Shown here in pieces: positions 50,017 to 58,499 of a stretch of DNA of 64,000 bases. Source of the stretch: M55B118 sp964501715 (GTDB lineage: Bacteria; Bacillota_I; Bacilli_A; Izemoplasmatales; Izemoplasmataceae); NCBI GenBank assembly GCA_964501715.1, contig CAZCTR010000001.1:144185-208184 (forward strand), in the 5' to 3' direction. The notes beneath the pieces were generated by a model, which made no database searches, had not been told where the DNA came from, and saw only the letters and a list, made by a program, of their open reading frames with translations. Numbering within the stretch: position 1 is the stretch's first letter; each line of letters starts with the position of its first letter. The position numbers and the translations under genes are program-made.

Positions 50017-51261
50017 TCACCGACGCAAGGGAATGATGGTTTTGGCTATTTCCAAAGCCCTCTTGTAGTCTCTGATGTTTTCATAATACTCGATGATAAG
50101 GTTTGTGAAAAACATCCTGGCATGCAGCGTCTCAAAGTTCAAGGGATGTTCAAGTACATAGTGAATGGCGTGCTCAAGTTTTTCAGGATCCACTTCTTCC
50201 CCGAGGCGATGCAAGAATATCGTCGCGCTTTGTGCATATAGGCGGTTACCCTGTTCCTTTATGCCGTTGATGGACCTCAGATGATTCTTGGCTTCGCTGA
50301 TATTTTCCTTTCGGTATGCAATGAACGCTTTCAGGAGTGCAGCACTAAAATTATCGGCTTTAGCCTCTTTGATGAATTCAAAAGCCTCATCATAATCCTT
50401 CCTGATATAACTGAGGAAAGCCTGAAGGTTTCTGAACCATTGCTTGTCCGATCCGTCCGCATCTGAATTTGTGATCGCGTAGCGTATGCTGTCAAGGTAT
50501 TCCTGTGCTGTTCGGAGGTTTCCCACTTCAATCATGTTTTTGGCCAGCAGCAAGTCAAGGTCTAGTTTCCTTTTAAAATTGTTGGCGTCGGAAAAATTCT
50601 CTGTAGCTATGCGAGCATAATACAAGGAAAGTTCTTTTTTGAATAGCCTGTCGGATATGAAAGCCAGGTAATAATAAGTCAGATTGCGGATGGTTTCAAA
50701 GGTTGTTCGCTTCTCGTTTCCGATCAGTTTCTCGAAAGCTGCATCGTAATCCTCAGCGATAAAAGAGTTCATGCCTTTAAGAAGTTCCAAGGTGTGTCCC
50801 AGATAATCAGTGAAACAGTCTCTTAGAGATTCCATGTCATGTATATGTGAAAGGACGTTCCGTTCTTCTATCACAAGGCTGTGAATCATGATTGTGAACA
50901 TGTATTCAATGCGCAAGGGAGAGTGCATAAGAATCTCTTCTCCTTTGCGCAAGCTTTGGTAATACAGTGTCATCTCATGAATCCTATCCTGGTGAAAGGC
51001 TTCAAAAAAAGCATCCAATGTATCCCTAAGGGGCCATAGGGTTTCCGCATTCTTATAAAGAGGAATGCCCAATGTGCCAAATAAGTCTTCAAGCGTTTCC
51101 GGATTGGGAACGATTTTCTTGTTTTCTATGTCAAAGACTATGGTGTGTGCGATATTCGCACTTCGTGCTATATCCCTTACAGAAAAACCGGATTCCTTTC
51201 GTTTGCCTTGAAACAACGGACCTAAACTCTTTAGAAATTGTCTAGGATAAAGCTCTCCCAT
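50017..51261 (-). CDS. HTH-TPR regulator, paralog 3
   Basis: 414 residues. An XRE-like HTH (about 16-70: KRKESGFSVRDIARSANIAHTIVFDIENKKIVPN) is followed by a TPR-like helical array (repeats such as LLLAKNMIEVGNLRTAQEYLDSIRYAI and ENIRDYKRALEIAKTII at the C-terminus). It is more diverged than paralogs 1 and 2. GAGGGG precedes the ATG. It follows the lipase gene by 42 bases and is closed by a terminator. Confidence 0.78.
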   Translation of the reverse strand: MGELYPRQFLKSLGPLFQGKRKESGFSVRDIARSANIAHTIVFDIENKKIVPNPETLEDLFGTLGIPLYKNAETLWPLRDTLDAFFEAFHQDRIHEMTLYYQSLRKGEEILMHSPLRIEYMFTIMIHSLVIEERNVLSHIHDMESLRDCFTDYLGHTLELLKGMNSFIAEDYDAAFEKLIGNEKRTTFETIRNLTYYYLAFISDRLFKKELSLYYARIATENFSDANNFKRKLDLDLLLAKNMIEVGNLRTAQEYLDSIRYAITNSDADGSDKQWFRNLQAFLSYIRKDYDEAFEFIKEAKADNFSAALLKAFIAYRKENISEAKNHLRSINGIKEQGNRLYAQSATIFLHRLGEEVDPEKLEHAIHYVLEHPLNFETLHARMFFTNLIIEYYENIRDYKRALEIAKTIIPLRR

Positions 51262-51303
51262 AAAGCATCCCCTCTTGTGGTTGTGCCAATCATTCCTTTG
51301 TTG

Positions 51304-52227
51304 TTACTTGTTTAAGATCCAATCGAGAAGGTATTCGTAGGTATACTCGTAATTGGCTTCTTTAAGGACTTCGTGACGCGCTTTATAGATCGGTTTGATT
51401 TCGGCGTCGAATCCATCCACATATTTTTCATAACTATGCACTAATTTATTTATCGCCCGCATATTTTTGGAAAGCGGATCATCATGACCCGATATGAAAA
51501 GCGTTTTGACAGCCGGTGTCTTAGAGATTTCAGAAGCCTTGTTGAGGGTGATGAGTGATTTGAAGAAGCTGTTATAAAAATATTTGTTATACACGAAACC
51601 TGATAGGGGATCATCATGATAGGCTTGGATATTGGACTCGTCATAAGAGAGCCAATCCAAATCGGACCCTTCGTTAGGGATTTTTCCCGTCATGCTTTTA
51701 TTCAAAAGGAAATTCACAAATCGGTTCCTGCTTGTTTTTTTGTAGAACAGGCCACTGACAGAAGCAAGAATGTATAAAACACCACCTGATAGGATGTTGT
51801 AGCGAGGCATGGTCCCCATGATGATCGCCTTTTCCGGTGCTTTGTCCGTTTTCTCCAAAAACCTCCGCAGTAGAGCAGACCCCATGCTGTGCCCAAGGAT
51901 CGTCATAGGTTTGTCAGATTCATGCTTGCGGATGTATTCCTGTACCTTGGAAACATCATCGACCATCGTTTCAAATGATTCTTGTTTATCAAAAATCCCT
52001 ACGTGTTCTGAGTCCGATACGCTTTTCCCATGGTTTCTGTGGTCTTGTGCGTATACAGTGAGTCCCTGATCCGCCAAATATTTTGCGAATCGGTCATACC
52101 TTCCCGCGTGTTCCCCCATGCCATGAAGAATATGCACAATGCCCTTTGATGTCCCTTCTGGATGATAGGCATATACATTCAAGACACGTTCATTTGTTGC
52201 GGTGACATTCAAGGTTTCCTTTTTCAT
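51304..52227 (-). CDS. alpha/beta hydrolase, monoacylglycerol lipase/lysophospholipase-like
   Basis: 307 residues, no signal peptide. The oxyanion motif is ILHGMGEHAGRYDRFAKYL, the nucleophile elbow GHSMGS (Ser near 116), the acid in SGHDDPLS and the histidine in KARHEVLKE, all in the order of the serine hydrolase family S33-like lipases. The substrate is likely a mono- or lysoglyceride. GAGGAGG precedes the ATG; GG-TATAAT lies about 35 bases upstream on the minus strand. Confidence 0.9.
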   Translation of the reverse strand: MKKETLNVTATNERVLNVYAYHPEGTSKGIVHILHGMGEHAGRYDRFAKYLADQGLTVYAQDHRNHGKSVSDSEHVGIFDKQESFETMVDDVSKVQEYIRKHESDKPMTILGHSMGSALLRRFLEKTDKAPEKAIIMGTMPRYNILSGGVLYILASVSGLFYKKTSRNRFVNFLLNKSMTGKIPNEGSDLDWLSYDESNIQAYHDDPLSGFVYNKYFYNSFFKSLITLNKASEISKTPAVKTLFISGHDDPLSKNMRAINKLVHSYEKYVDGFDAEIKPIYKARHEVLKEANYEYTYEYLLDWILNK

Positions 52228-52464
52228 TGTTAAGCCTCCTCATTATGTTTGTGTCAGTTTCATTATACCACAAACAGATTTCTACAAAAATATGTAAAGA
52301 TACCGTTTTCATATAACTCGCAGTAGTTATTCAAGACATGATGTCTATATAGGGTAGTATTCGCGCAAACGTTCCTGTATAACCATTCAAAATACTATAT
52401 CATATAATTATATGGATGAACATGGCGGATATGTCGTACTTTTCAAAAATTTATGACACAATAA
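52228..52464. other. intergenic region between the lipase and NUDIX genes
   Basis: AT-rich, carrying the lipase -10 element near 52271-52266 on the minus strand. I see no open frame or structured RNA that I can support in the rest. Confidence 0.5.
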
Positions 52465-52488
52465 AAAGAACCGTCAAAAAGACGGTTC
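52463..52488 (-). terminator. terminator of the NUDIX gene
   Basis: Minus-strand hairpin GAACCGTC-ttttt-GACGGTTC followed by T5, overlapping the stop codon of the gene. Confidence 0.85.
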
Positions 52489-53049
52489 ATGTTTTGTCTG
52501 TTGTTTGATGTAATGGAATATCTTTTTGTACAGGGGAACCATTCTCGGTTCATCCACATGCTCAAGGACACGGTCAATATCAAACCATTGAACGGCTGAA
52601 TTCTCATCCTCTTTCACTTTGAGCCTGTCATTCTCATCGGCAATCAGGTGATAGGTTGCATTAAGATGAAGGTGATCAGGTACGAACTCGCCATGTTTAT
52701 AGTGGTTTGTCACATGCACAACATCCAAAGCCAAAAGCCTGCTGTCTGCCGGCCATATGTTCTTTACACCGGTTTCTTCTTTCGCTTCCTTGACGGCGAC
52801 CTCCAATAGATCTGGGTTGCCGTCATTGTGTCCACCGACCCAGGACCAGGAGTCATAGAGGTTGTGATAGACGAACAGCACCTTGTTCCCGGAAGTGTTT
52901 GTGACCACTGCGGAAGATGTCATATGTGCAGCAAGGTTCGAACGATACAAAGCATCATCATTGTGTTCGACAAAATCCAGCATGAGCCGCTTGTCGATCT
53001 TTTCCTGTTCAGTTTTAGGAACATAGTTCCTGATGGCTTCTTTATACAT
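52474..53049 (-). CDS. NUDIX hydrolase
   Basis: 191 residues. The NUDIX box is GGHNDGNPDLLEVAVKEAKEETGV (about 72-95) with the REUXEE-type KEAKEETG. An N-terminal extension of about 45 residues precedes it. Substrate unknown; NUDIX enzymes split nucleoside diphosphate linkages. It is monocistronic, downstream of tRNA-Cys and ending in a terminator. Confidence 0.9.
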   Translation of the reverse strand: MYKEAIRNYVPKTEQEKIDKRLMLDFVEHNDDALYRSNLAAHMTSSAVVTNTSGNKVLFVYHNLYDSWSWVGGHNDGNPDLLEVAVKEAKEETGVKNIWPADSRLLALDVVHVTNHYKHGEFVPDHLHLNATYHLIADENDRLKVKEDENSAVQWFDIDRVLEHVDEPRMVPLYKKIFHYIKQQTKHEPSF

Positions 53050-53117
53050 GTCATCACCTGTGCTTTCTGTTTATATGTCTTTCAACTATACGCCGTATGC
53101 TTGAATTGGATTTATGA

Positions 53118-53145
53118 AAAAGACACCCACCGGTGTCTTGTTTTT
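53118..53145 (-). terminator. terminator after tRNA-Cys
   Basis: Minus-strand hairpin AAGACACC / GGTGTCTT followed by T-rich sequence, six bases past the encoded CCA. Confidence 0.75.
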
Positions 53146-53150
53146 AAAAT

Positions 53151-53225
53151 TGGAGGTCCCGACCGGATTCGAACCGGTGATCACGGAGTTGCAGTCCATT
53201 GCCTTAGCCACTTGGCTACGGGACC
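53151..53225 (-). tRNA. tRNA-Cys(GCA)
   Basis: 75 bases with full cloverleaf. Acceptor stem GGTCCCG/CGGGACC, anticodon loop CTGCAAC giving GCA, T-arm CGGTTCGAATCCGG, discriminator T and encoded CCA. Confidence 0.97.
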
Positions 53226-53265
53226 TTTTGGCAGCTATTTTATCTTAACACATTTTTCCGCTCTG

Positions 53266-53955
53266 TCAAGATTCATTGCGAGGCTGCTCGTAAGTGTCCT
53301 CGACCTTTTCTTCTTCCGGTGTGTTCGCTTTATTCTCGAAGTAAGAAAGCACCTTGCTTTGAATGAACATCAATACAAGTGCACCCCCGACGCCCACAAC
53401 AGCTAGCCATAAAATGATATTGGCTTGTCTTGCCTGCCCCTCCAAAGAGACAACTGCGTAAGCAGTGATAAAAAACCTGGTTCCACGTGAAAGGAAAGCG
53501 GCAAAGATATAGGGGATGAATTTCATTTTCGCAACTGCCGCAGTGAACAGGATGACAAAAAAGGGCAGCGGTGTCATGGCAAAGATAAAGATCGCCCAGA
53601 AGCCATAACGGTCAAAAAGTTTTTTCCCCCGCGCCTGATTTCTTTTCGAAACCACTTTATTGTAAAGTTTGTTATCCTCTTTAGCCATGAAAAAATACAC
53701 GATGAAGGCGCCGATCGTGTTCGCAACTACAACATTGAGGGCAATCATCCACCAGCGGTCAGCATTGGCCACCAACAGGGGGAAAAGAATGAATTCGACA
53801 CCTGCCATCGGTGTAATCGTTTCCAAGATGGAATAGATGAAAAGACCATATTCCCCGAATCTTTTGAAGAATTCAATCAATGGAATAAACAATTGGGAAA
53901 TGGTTTCTAAAAGCGTTGTATTTCCATTCGTCAAAAAGAAATGTCCGTACGGCAC
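53266..53955 (-). CDS. VTT-domain membrane protein (DedA/YqaA-like)
   Basis: 229 residues, about five membrane segments including two re-entrant-like ones. GLFIYSILETITPMAGVEFILFPLL and DRYGFWAIFIFAMTPLPFFVILFTAAVAKM...FLSRGTRFF match the VTT (DedA) superfamily, some of whose members scramble or move lipids; a YqaA-like subgroup fits best. A charged tail rich in Glu follows residue 205. The start is a GTG preceded by AAGGGGGTGAG. A promoter TTGTGT-17-TATAAT lies upstream. Confidence 0.8.
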   Translation of the reverse strand: MPYGHFFLTNGNTTLLETISQLFIPLIEFFKRFGEYGLFIYSILETITPMAGVEFILFPLLVANADRWWMIALNVVVANTIGAFIVYFFMAKEDNKLYNKVVSKRNQARGKKLFDRYGFWAIFIFAMTPLPFFVILFTAAVAKMKFIPYIFAAFLSRGTRFFITAYAVVSLEGQARQANIILWLAVVGVGGALVLMFIQSKVLSYFENKANTPEEEKVEDTYEQPRNES

Positions 53956-53997
53956 GTGCTCACCCCCTTATTAAAAATCCTTCATTTAATCTACAAT

Positions 53998-54026
53998 ATT
54001 ATAGCATAGAATAGGGTCTTACACAA
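53998..54026 (-). promoter_or_regulatory. promoter of the VTT-domain gene
   Basis: TTGTGT (54026-54021), a 17-base spacer and TATAAT (54003-53998) with a TGC extension. Confidence 0.75.
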
Positions 54027-54279
54027 TTTATAAAATGCTTTGCTGAGTTTATCATTAAACGTAATGCTAAATAATCTTTATAGTATCACATTTGACTTAT
54101 CATAGACAATTCAAACCCTTTACATTTGTTTCACATATTATAGCAAAAACGCCTTGAGATTGTTTGAATGCCGGATTGAATGCAAAGAGTTCATGGCATT
54201 GTCGCATTTTTCATTCAAGATGATTACTGCCTGAATAACATGTTGAACTTGACAAGGCGAATGTTGTGGAGTACCGTTA
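54027..54279. other. AT-rich intergenic stretch, nothing recognised
   Basis: About 250 bases without a supported frame, RNA or repeat. Confidence 0.5.
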
Positions 54280-54280
54280 T

Positions 54281-54306
54281 AAAAAACACTCCATAACGAA
54301 GTGTTT
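54281..54306 (-). terminator. terminator after tRNA-Pro(CGG)
   Basis: Minus-strand hairpin AAACACT / AGTGTTT followed by T-rich sequence. Confidence 0.7.
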
Positions 54307-54319
54307 GTCATTTAAAGGA

Positions 54320-54396
54320 TGGTCGGGAAGACAGGATTTGAACCTGCGACCTCTTAGCCCCGAACCAAGCGCTCTACCAAGCTGAGCTACTTCCCG
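54320..54396 (-). tRNA. tRNA-Pro(CGG)
   Basis: 77 bases including encoded CCA. Acceptor CGGGAAG/CTTCCCG, D-arm GCTCAGCTTGGTAGAGC, anticodon loop TTCGGGG giving CGG, T-arm CAGGTTCAAATCCTG. The anticodon stem contains a G-U pair. Confidence 0.97.
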
Positions 54397-54464
54397 AAAT
54401 TTTATGTTCAAGCCTATTATATTCTACTGTAAAACAAACGGTTTGTAAATGATGACACACGAAA

Positions 54465-55253
54465 TCATTTGTCCTTCAACCCCTCGATGAATCCTCTAAG
54501 CATCGCTTCAGAGGCTTGTGGGTATTGGGTGATATGAAGATGGTTTCCTCCCGAGACCTCTTGAAGAACACTTTCATCATCAATGGAGGCCCATTTCTCG
54601 CAACGTCTGCGAATGAAGCCGAACTCCTGTTCGCCTATGGTCATCAACATCGGTAATCCGAGTGGTTTGTCGATGCCTTTCAATAGTCCATATTTAGCGC
54701 CTTCTGAAAGATGAATGAGATGACGTCTCGCATAATTTTTGAAGTGTGATTTCACCATATGCCGTGATGGTTTGTCAGTCGAGAGAATCACACTTGTCAT
54801 CATGTAGATCATCCATTTCGGAAGCACGTGCGTTATGGCCGAATGCACCCGCGCAGCCGCTTGGATAAAGCGGTTGAAATCCATATGGAGAGGATGGGCT
54901 CCGTTCATATGGACAGCTTCAACCCGCTCAGGATGCATAAAGGCCAAATGTTGAGCCAGATAGCCACCGAGTGAAACCCCCGACACACAAGCAGACTCTA
55001 CTTTCAGATGATCCAAAAGCTCTTTTAAGACCAAGGTGATCTCATCAAAATCAAGGCGATGATCAGGATGATAGGACGCCCCATGCCAGGGCAGGTCCAC
55101 TTTGATCACATAATAGGCGTCCTGAAGACGATCGCTCTGATCATCAAACAGATGATGATTGCTTCCGAGCGCATGAAGAAAAAGGATGGCAGTGTGATCG
55201 GCATTTCCGCTACACTCGTAATACAGCGGTCCTTTAGAACTGTAGAAAACCAT
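54465..55253 (-). CDS. alpha/beta hydrolase
   Basis: 262 residues. ILFLHALGSNHHLFDDQ, VDLPWHGAS, nucleophile elbow GVSLGGYLAQ (Ser near 94) and the C-terminal histidine in SGGNHLHITQYPQ fit the family. Substrate unknown; lack of a signal peptide suggests a cytosolic enzyme. AAGGGGTG precedes the ATG. It lies between tRNA genes. Confidence 0.88.
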   Translation of the reverse strand: MVFYSSKGPLYYECSGNADHTAILFLHALGSNHHLFDDQSDRLQDAYYVIKVDLPWHGASYHPDHRLDFDEITLVLKELLDHLKVESACVSGVSLGGYLAQHLAFMHPERVEAVHMNGAHPLHMDFNRFIQAAARVHSAITHVLPKWMIYMMTSVILSTDKPSRHMVKSHFKNYARRHLIHLSEGAKYGLLKGIDKPLGLPMLMTIGEQEFGFIRRRCEKWASIDDESVLQEVSGGNHLHITQYPQASEAMLRGFIEGLKDK

Positions 55254-55317
55254 GACTTCACCCCTTGTGAATCCATTATAACTTTAGCACGGATTTTCAA
55301 GGAGGTCCACACCTGAT

Positions 55318-55344
55318 AAAAAAAATCACTTCCGAAGAAGTGAT
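55318..55344 (-). terminator. terminator downstream of the tRNA-Arg/tRNA-Pro pair
   Basis: Minus-strand hairpin ATCACTTC-ttcg-GAAGTGAT and a T8 run. A weaker hairpin CCTT/AAGG with T8 lies at about 55409-55430, nearer the tRNA. Confidence 0.85.
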
Positions 55345-55449
55345 ATCAAGTAAGGAAATTCATGATCTGAACAGCTTTAAGCGGTTCTGATGTCTATCCT
55401 AAAGCCATAAAAAAAACCTTTCGGTGAAGGATGGCCCTAGTGTTTTTGA

Positions 55450-55526
55450 TGGTCGGGAAGACAGGATTTGAACCTGCGACCTCTTGGTCCCAAACCAAGC
55501 GCTCTACCAAGCTAAGCTACTTCCCG
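55450..55526 (-). tRNA. tRNA-Pro(TGG)
   Basis: 77 bases including CCA. Anticodon loop TTTGGGA gives TGG. It differs from the Pro(CGG) gene at only four positions by my reading. Confidence 0.97.
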
Positions 55527-55529
55527 AGA

Positions 55530-55606
55530 TGGCACGCCCAAGAGGAGTCGAACCTCTAACCTTTTGATCCGTAGTCAAACGCTCTATCCAATTGAGCTAT
55601 GGGCGC
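55530..55606 (-). tRNA. tRNA-Arg(ACG)
   Basis: 77 bases including CCA. Acceptor GCGCCCA/TGGGCGT, anticodon stem TTTGA/TCAAA with loop CTACGGA giving ACG (read as inosine by TadA), T-arm GAGGTTCGACTCCTC. Three bases upstream of tRNA-Pro(TGG) on one transcript. Confidence 0.97.
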
Positions 55607-55637
55607 ATATCATTTCGGATTCCTTAATTGCAAAAAG

Positions 55638-55666
55638 ATTATAACACATAGTGATTTGTCTTGCAA
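55638..55666 (-). promoter_or_regulatory. promoter of the tRNA-Arg/tRNA-Pro unit
   Basis: TTGCAA (55666-55661), a 17-base spacer and TATAAT (55643-55638) on the minus strand. Confidence 0.8.
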
Positions 55667-55814
55667 TGTCAAGACAACCGAAAATCATAATACCAAACCA
55701 TCCGACTAAAAGCAAGGTTTATTTTCATGGAATTCGAATTATTCATGGTATGATTCTCAGAATGGATGCATTCCTGTTCTTACTCCTTAACATATTCTAA
55801 TTCATCATCATTGT

Positions 55815-55838
55815 TAAAGCCCCTTTAAAAAGGGGCTT
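55815..55838 (-). terminator. hairpin after the esterase gene
   Basis: AAGCCCCTTT / AAAGGGGCTT just past the esterase stop. The following T-run is short, so termination may be weak. Confidence 0.55.
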
Positions 55839-55845
55839 AAACGAT

Positions 55846-56634
55846 CTACTCTGAAAACAAAAAACGCAGTGCATCCGGAAACCTTCTCGCCCAATCACGT
55901 TCATGATGTCTCCCACCCTGCACGATCCTCCATTTAAGCTTATGATGATCCAGCCTGTCCTCGAGCAAAGCGTGTATGCCGTGGTTGGACGCAAGATAAT
56001 CGCTCGGTGTGCCTCCGGCCTCCTCACGGTCGCCGGTGTCGACATAGACTTTTTTGACGTGGGAGAGGTCCGCATGTTTCAAAAGGTCTGTAAATGGTTC
56101 CATCGACACAAAGAAAGAGCCTGAAAGGGACGCGGCACGCGTGAACATATCGCTGTGTGCCACGACTGCATAAAGTGAAATGACCCCACCCATGGAACTG
56201 CCCATGATTGCGGTCTGTTTTGCGCTGGGGTCGGTGGGGTAGGTCGCATCCACGAACGGCTTGACGATGGAGATTAGTGATTGCATGTATGTCTCGGCCT
56301 TACCACCCGGAACCCTCCCTTTCTCGTCTTTGAAAGACTCGCTTTCAAACGTGAACGGAAAAGGACCATATTCATCAAGACGTTTCATGCCTTCAGCGCA
56401 ATCCACACCAACAACCACGACTTCAGGAAGGTTCGGAATGGTCTCGAAACTCTCTTTCACCCTCCATGTGGCACCATCATAACTTCTTGAGGCGTCCACA
56501 ATATTCTGACCGTCATTCATATAAAGGACGGGATAGCGTTTGTTACTGTCCTTGTGCCCTTCGGGAAGACAGACGGTGATCACTGCGTCCCTGTTGAGCG
56601 GGGTGAATCGCATGGAATGTTTGAAACAACGCAT
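55846..56634 (-). CDS. putative esterase (esterase D/Fes-like alpha/beta hydrolase)
   Basis: 262 residues. YPVLYMNDGQNIVDASRSYDGATW, VVVVGVDCAEGMKRLDEY, nucleophile elbow GSSMGG (Ser near 130), an aspartate in VYVDTGDREEAGG and the histidine in GGRHHERDWARRFP fit the family of ferric-enterobactin/ester hydrolases. Substrate unknown. ATG 56634 with TAGGAGG is chosen; the longer frame overlaps the upstream gene and has no ribosome site. Confidence 0.87.
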   Translation of the reverse strand: MRCFKHSMRFTPLNRDAVITVCLPEGHKDSNKRYPVLYMNDGQNIVDASRSYDGATWRVKESFETIPNLPEVVVVGVDCAEGMKRLDEYGPFPFTFESESFKDEKGRVPGGKAETYMQSLISIVKPFVDATYPTDPSAKQTAIMGSSMGGVISLYAVVAHSDMFTRAASLSGSFFVSMEPFTDLLKHADLSHVKKVYVDTGDREEAGGTPSDYLASNHGIHALLEDRLDHHKLKWRIVQGGRHHERDWARRFPDALRFLFSE

Positions 56635-56695
56635 GGTATCGCCTCCTAAAGCATCCTCTACCTTAACTATGCCACACCATATAGTGGTTTTCAAA

Positions 56696-57703
56696 TCATT
56701 GACTAGGAAACCCACTGCACAGAATCCCGGCCATATACAAATCGTTCCATCTACCGGCATGAAAGGTCTGTTGGCGCATGGTTCCCTCGTGAGTCATACC
56801 GAGTTTCTTCATCAGGGATAATGATTTGACCGGATCGATGGTTTCAGCTATGACCTTGTGGACGCCGAGCGTCTCAAACCCGTATTCCAAGGCGGCGAAA
56901 GCTGCTTCGTAGGCGAATCCTTTGTTCCAATGCCTCTTATTGAAGATCCATCCGATTTCAAAGACCCCTTCATCGCAAGAGGGCACTTGCTTGAAAAGCA
57001 GGTGTCCGATCATGCGGCCTTCCTTTTTGTGTTCGACCGCATAGGCGATCATGGTATCCATGAAATGTCGCAAGACACGTTCGGATTTCGTTTTTGAATA
57101 AGTCTCTTCACACAAATCCATCACTTCCTCATCGCTGAAGATTTCATGGAAAGCTTCAAGGTCTTCTTTTCTGTAAGGACGGATATAAAGCCTTTGGGTT
57201 TCAAGAAAAAGGGCCGGTCCTTTTTTCATGCTTCTTTCATCGATGTGTTTGACAAGAATCGAACAAGGATTCTTCTCACCCCAGATGGCATCGCTTTGAT
57301 AAAGCGCCTTGAATCCCATTCGATTATAAAATGCCCTGGTTTGTCGATACGCGTCTGAATTTGCCTTTTCACTGAGTGTGAGTACAATAAGCTGATGGTA
57401 CCCCTTCTCCCGGGCGAACTGTTCGACCATGTTTTGCAGTCGCCTCCCGACACCTTGCCCCTGATACGCCTTCTTGATTCCAAGCACATACATATCGAGC
57501 GTATGTGCGTTCTCTTCTCTCAAGGCATAAAACCCGACCGTTTCACCCCGGGTGTCATACACAGCCAGAAAAGGCTTGTTACTGACACCTTTCACGTAGG
57601 CTTTCAAAGCCGAAGGAATCCCGAACCATTCCGGCAGGTCCTTAAGCACCTCTTCGCAGATATCCTGTTTTATGTGCGGATTTTCGATCCATCGATAACG
57701 CAT
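56696..57703 (-). CDS. tandem GNAT acetyltransferase fusion
   Basis: 335 residues joining two GNAT domains. Domain 1 (about 1-155) has the acetyl-CoA loop GIKKAYQGQGVGRRL and the C-terminal AFYNRMGF. Domain 2 (about 165-330) is RimJ/RimL-like, with LYIRPYRKEDLEAFHEIF, IGWIFNKRHWNKGFAYEA and SLSLMKKLGMTHEG. Substrates unknown; RimJ/L relatives acetylate protein N-termini or antibiotics. The ATG preceded by GGAGAG is chosen over an ATG inside that ribosome site. Confidence 0.87.
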   Translation of the reverse strand: MRYRWIENPHIKQDICEEVLKDLPEWFGIPSALKAYVKGVSNKPFLAVYDTRGETVGFYALREENAHTLDMYVLGIKKAYQGQGVGRRLQNMVEQFAREKGYHQLIVLTLSEKANSDAYRQTRAFYNRMGFKALYQSDAIWGEKNPCSILVKHIDERSMKKGPALFLETQRLYIRPYRKEDLEAFHEIFSDEEVMDLCEETYSKTKSERVLRHFMDTMIAYAVEHKKEGRMIGHLLFKQVPSCDEGVFEIGWIFNKRHWNKGFAYEAAFAALEYGFETLGVHKVIAETIDPVKSLSLMKKLGMTHEGTMRQQTFHAGRWNDLYMAGILCSGFPSQ

Positions 57704-57745
57704 GCAGTCACTCTCCATTCATTCCCATTAGTTGAAGTTGAAGCC

Positions 57746-57761
57746 GGACACTCTAGTGTCC
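57746..57761. repeat. perfect 16-base palindrome upstream of sodA
   Basis: GGACACT-ct-AGTGTCC between the divergent GNAT and sodA genes, about 23 bases before the sodA -35. There is no T-run; it may be an operator. Confidence 0.45.
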
Positions 57762-57783
57762 AAAATATGCACAAGCGTTTTAT

Positions 57784-57812
57784 TTGAAATCACTCTAATT
57801 AATTGCGATAAT
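57784..57812 (+). promoter_or_regulatory. promoter of sodA
   Basis: TTGAAA (57784-57789), a 17-base spacer and GATAAT (57807-57812). Confidence 0.8.
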
Positions 57813-57844
57813 ACAATTGAAGATAAAACAAGGAGGAATTTCAA

Positions 57845-58450
57845 ATGAATTTTGAACTACCCAAACTCAATTATGCTTATGATGCGCTTGAACCCCATAT
57901 TGACAAGCGCACCATGGAAATCCACCACACCAAACACCATCAAGGTTACATCAACAAACTTGAAGCGGCGCTGGAGGGTCATGAGGATCTCAAGGACAAA
58001 CCCCTGGACGAAGTCCTCAGAAACCTCGAACAAGTTCCTGAAAACATCCGCACAAAAGTACGGAACACAGGTGGCGGCCATTATAACCACACACTTTTCT
58101 GGACTGTCATGTCCCCCGAAGGCGGAGGGAAACCCGAAGGTGCGCTACTAGAAGCCATAGAACGGGATTTCGGCTCCTTTGAAGCCTTCCAAGAGACATT
58201 CGAGAATGCCGCTAAAGGCCGCTTCGGAAGCGGCTGGGCATGGTTGGTCGTCAATGACGGTAAACTGAAAGTGACGGATACCGCCAACCAGGATGTCCCT
58301 TTCTCAGAGGGCGAGCCGATCCTTGGCCTCGATGTCTGGGAACATGCCTATTACCTCAACTATCAGAACCGCAGACCCGATTACATCAAAGCTTTCTGGA
58401 ACGTTGTCAACTGGGAGCAAGTCTCCAAGTATTTCAACGATCTCGTCTAA
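57845..58450 (+). CDS. sodA: superoxide dismutase, Mn type
   Basis: 201 residues. Metal ligands H27 (EIHHTKHHQGYI), the histidine of GGGHYNHTLFW, and D and H in LDVWEHAYYLNYQNRRPDYI. The GGGHxNH and GGGK-side residues favour manganese over iron. AAGGAGG precedes the ATG. Cytosolic, monocistronic, closed by a terminator. Confidence 0.97.
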   Translation: MNFELPKLNYAYDALEPHIDKRTMEIHHTKHHQGYINKLEAALEGHEDLKDKPLDEVLRNLEQVPENIRTKVRNTGGGHYNHTLFWTVMSPEGGGKPEGALLEAIERDFGSFEAFQETFENAAKGRFGSGWAWLVVNDGKLKVTDTANQDVPFSEGEPILGLDVWEHAYYLNYQNRRPDYIKAFWNVVNWEQVSKYFNDLV

Positions 58451-58465
58451 GCCTCCTTTCCATAT

Positions 58466-58499
58466 TGAAATCCCGCTGCCAAGGCGGGATTTCTTTTTT
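58466..58499. terminator. bidirectional terminator between sodA and the glycosyltransferase gene
   Basis: Stem AAATCCCGC / GCGGGATTT with a C-TTTTTT tail on the plus strand and A-rich flank for the minus strand. Confidence 0.88.

Noticed and set aside
49855..50241. 128-codon plus-strand frame after HTH-TPR paralog 3
   Set aside because: Most of it is antisense to the regulator, it has no ribosome site and its composition looks random.
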